A stretch of DNA of 6,794 nt from NCBI GenBank assembly GCA_946479015.1, contig CAMLEQ010000216.1:1-6794 (forward strand), given 5' to 3'. Below, piece by piece: positions 4,840-6,794 of the stretch. Under the pieces are notes generated by a model, which was given only the letters and a program-made list of their open reading frames with translations, was not told the origin of the DNA and did not search any database. This DNA is from an uncultured Gemmatimonadota bacterium (GTDB lineage Bacteria > Gemmatimonadota > Gemmatimonadetes > Gemmatimonadales > Gemmatimonadaceae). The stretch's first letter is position 1; every line of letters starts with the position of its first letter. Position numbers and translations under genes: made by a program.

Positions 4840-6794
4840 CTACCAATCTACAGCTATTGCGGCAGCTTGCTCGAACGGCACTTCGGTGGACGCTGCCGGT
4901 TTGAGCCCGCGTCCCACGAGGAGCCACTCGCGCGCCGAGTCCACGAGGATCACGAGCACGGCGAGCATGAAGAACGCGGCCACGGCGGCGTCGAGGCGGT
5001 CGTTGAAGATCATGCGGGGGACGTCCGCCGCGGCGTGCGCGCCGGCGGGGAGCGTCCCGGCGGCCGCCTGCGCGGCGAGCGTGCGGGCGTGCGCGAGAAA
5101 TCCGAGGCGTGGGTCGGGGGAGAAGATCTTCTGCCACCCCGCGGTGAGCGTCACCACCACCAGCCACGCCAGCGGGAGCAGCGTGATCCAGCTCCACCGC
5201 GCCTTCCCCGCTTTCACCAGCACCGTCGTCCCCACGCAGAGCGCCACGGCGGCGAGGAGCTGGTTGGAGATCCCGAACAGCGGCCAGAGGGAGTTGATCC
5301 CGCCCAGCGGGTCGATGATGCCCTGCCAGAGAAAGTGCCCCCACATGGCGACGAAGAGCGCGCTGGAGAGGAGCACGGCGGGGTACCACGACACCCGGCC
5401 GAACGGCGCCCACACGTGCCGGCCGAGGTCCTGGAGCATGAAGCGCCCCACGCGCGTGCCGGCATCGAGCGTCGTGAGGATGAACAGCGCCTCGAACATG
5501 ATGGCGAAGTGGTACCAGAGCGCCATCGCGCTGGTGCCCCCCAGCACGCGCGTGAACAGGTGCGCCATCCCCACGGCGAGGCTCGGCGCGCCGCCCGTGC
5601 GCGAGAGGAGCGTCGTCTCCCCCACGCTCGACGCGAGCGCGTGCAGCTCGGCGGGGGAGACGGTGAACCCCCACCCGGCGATCGCGTGCGCCGCGCTCTC
5701 CGGCGTGGCGCCCAGCAGCCCGGCCGGGGCGTTGATGGCGAAGAAGACCCCTGGGGTGAGCACGCACGCCGCGATGAGCGCCAGCACGCCGACGAGCGCC
5801 TCCATCAGCATGCCGCCGTAGCCCACCATGCGCGCGTCGGTCTCGCGCTCGAGCAGCTTGGGAGTGGTGCCGGAGGCGATGAGGGCGTGAAAGCCGGAGA
5901 TCGCGCCGCAGGCGATGGTGATGAAGGCGAAGGGGAACACCTTCCCCGCGAAGATCGGCCCGGTGCCGTCCACGAAGCGCGTGAGCGACGGCATGGCGAG
6001 CGGCGGCAGCACGAGCAGGATCCCCAGCGCGAGGGCGAGCACGACGCCGATCTTCACGAACGCGGAGAGATAGTCGCGCGGCGCGAGCAGGAGCCACACG
6101 GGAAGCACGGAGGCGGCGAAGCCGTACCCCATCACGATGATCGCGAGCGTCTTCCCGCCGAGCGTGAAGGTGGGTGCGAGCGCGGGGTCGGCCGCCACCC
6201 ACTGGCCGACGAAGAGCGCGACCACCAGCAGCACGAGCCCGATGAGGCTCGCCTCGAGCACGCGCCCCGGGCGAATCCAGCGGAGGTAGATGCCGAGGAG
6301 CATCGCGATCGGGATGGTGAGCGCGATGGTGACGGTCCCCCAGGGGCTCGCCTTGAGCGCGTTCACGACCACGAGGGCGAGCACGGAGATGAGGACGATC
6401 ATGATCCCCAGCACCGCGATGAGCGCGGTGAAGCCGGCCACCGGCCCGATCTCGTCCTTCGCCATCTGGCCGAGCGTGCGGCCGTCGCGTCGCACCGAGG
6501 CGGCGAGGATCACGAAGTCCTGCACCGCGCCCCCGAGCACCACGCCGACGATGATCCAGATCGCGCCGGGGAGGAACCCGAACTGCGCGGCGAGCGTGGG
6601 CCCCACGAGCGGGCCGGGGCCGGCGATGGCGGCGAAGTGGTGGCCGAAGACGATCCACCGGCTGGTGGGGACGTAGTCGCGCCCGTTCTCGAGCCGCACG
6701 GCTGGGGTGGCGCGCCGCGGATCGAGGGCGAACACCTTGGCCGCGATGAGCTTCGAGTAGAAGCGGTAGCCGACGGCGAAGGTGCAGAGGGCGG
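4840..6794 (-). CDS. cstA: CstA family carbon starvation transporter, N-terminus cut by the window edge
   Basis: A polytopic inner-membrane transporter of the CstA/BtsT family, linked in enterobacteria to pyruvate uptake and to peptide use under carbon starvation. About 650 residues are visible, ending at TAG 4842-4840. The frame is open to the window end: codons before the GTG at 6735 read GYRFYSKLIAAKV, a conserved part of the family, so that GTG is internal and only a short N-terminal piece is missing. Conserved blocks include GHHFAAIAGPGPLVGP (nt 6645-6598), GGAVQDF, SVRRDGRTLGQMA, then GGTSAMALWYHFAIMFEALF and, in the C-terminal part, LWPLFGISNQLLAAVAL. Many long hydrophobic segments span the whole length. 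The usual ybdD partner is not adjacent but follows the S9 peptidase gene. A 191-bp inverted repeat starts 3 bp after the stop. The family call is secure; whether it carries pyruvate, peptides or both cannot be decided here. Confidence 0.97.
   Translation of the reverse strand, partial: ALCTFAVGYRFYSKLIAAKVFALDPRRATPAVRLENGRDYVPTSRWIVFGHHFAAIAGPGPLVGPTLAAQFGFLPGAIWIIVGVVLGGAVQDFVILAASVRRDGRTLGQMAKDEIGPVAGFTALIAVLGIMIVLISVLALVVVNALKASPWGTVTIALTIPIAMLLGIYLRWIRPGRVLEASLIGLVLLVVALFVGQWVAADPALAPTFTLGGKTLAIIVMGYGFAASVLPVWLLLAPRDYLSAFVKIGVVLALALGILLVLPPLAMPSLTRFVDGTGPIFAGKVFPFAFITIACGAISGFHALIASGTTPKLLERETDARMVGYGGMLMEALVGVLALIAACVLTPGVFFAINAPAGLLGATPESAAHAIAGWGFTVSPAELHALASSVGETTLLSRTGGAPSLAVGMAHLFTRVLGGTSAMALWYHFAIMFEALFILTTLDAGTRVGRFMLQDLGRHVWAPFGRVSWYPAVLLSSALFVAMWGHFLWQGIIDPLGGINSLWPLFGISNQLLAAVALCVGTTVLVKAGKARWSWITLLPLAWLVVVTLTAGWQKIFSPDPRLGFLAHARTLAAQAAAGTLPAGAHAAADVPRMIFNDRLDAAVAAFFMLAVLVILVDSAREWLLVGRGLKPAASTEVPFEQAAAIAVDW

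Noticed and set aside
4790..6658. Second long minus-strand frame over cstA
   Set aside because: It is an out-of-frame shadow of cstA, rich in Arg, Ala and His with no membrane segments; its last residues only reflect the inverted-repeat arm.
6733..6735. GTG as the start of cstA
   Set aside because: Conserved CstA sequence (GYRFYSKLIAAKV) continues upstream of it to the window edge.

Overview
The window is GC-rich (about 70% by eye) with strongly GC-ending codons in its genes, so it is bacterial chromosome. The combination of CstA, an exported S9 peptidase, YbdD and a generic methyltransferase would fit Gemmatimonadota or another high-GC phylum. The sequence alone does not prove the lineage, and I hold this only weakly. 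I see no rRNA, tRNA, CRISPR, transposase or phage gene.

Layout. On the + strand, 1-1080 is the 3' part of a major facilitator superfamily transporter whose start lies before the window. Everything else runs on the - strand in this transcriptional order: a nearly complete cstA (entering at 6794, stop at 4840), a complete exported S9 peptidase (4617-2260), a ybdD-type small gene (GTG at 2256, conserved C-terminus at 2047) and a class I SAM-dependent methyltransferase (1857-1084). The MFS and methyltransferase genes converge, with 3 bp between their stop codons.

How the genes may work together. CstA-family transporters (pyruvate and/or peptide uptake) are commonly followed directly by a ybdD/yjiX gene. 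Here an exported S9 peptidase sits between the two, with ybdD starting 3 bp after the peptidase stop. This suggests a unit in which peptides are cut outside the cytoplasm and the products are taken up by CstA with YbdD. That is inference from gene order and family knowledge.

Non-coding structure. The 222-bp cstA-peptidase gap is almost filled by one 191-bp imperfect inverted repeat (4646-4836) with 66-bp arms matching at 58 positions. Between that repeat and the peptidase start lies a G-run tract on the + strand (C/U-rich in the mRNA), so the peptidase lacks a normal ribosome binding site. A perfect 38-bp palindrome (2000-2037) starts 9 nt after the last conserved YbdD codon. The expected ybdD stop codon is missing, so the frame stays open through the palindrome and the spacer into the methyltransferase.
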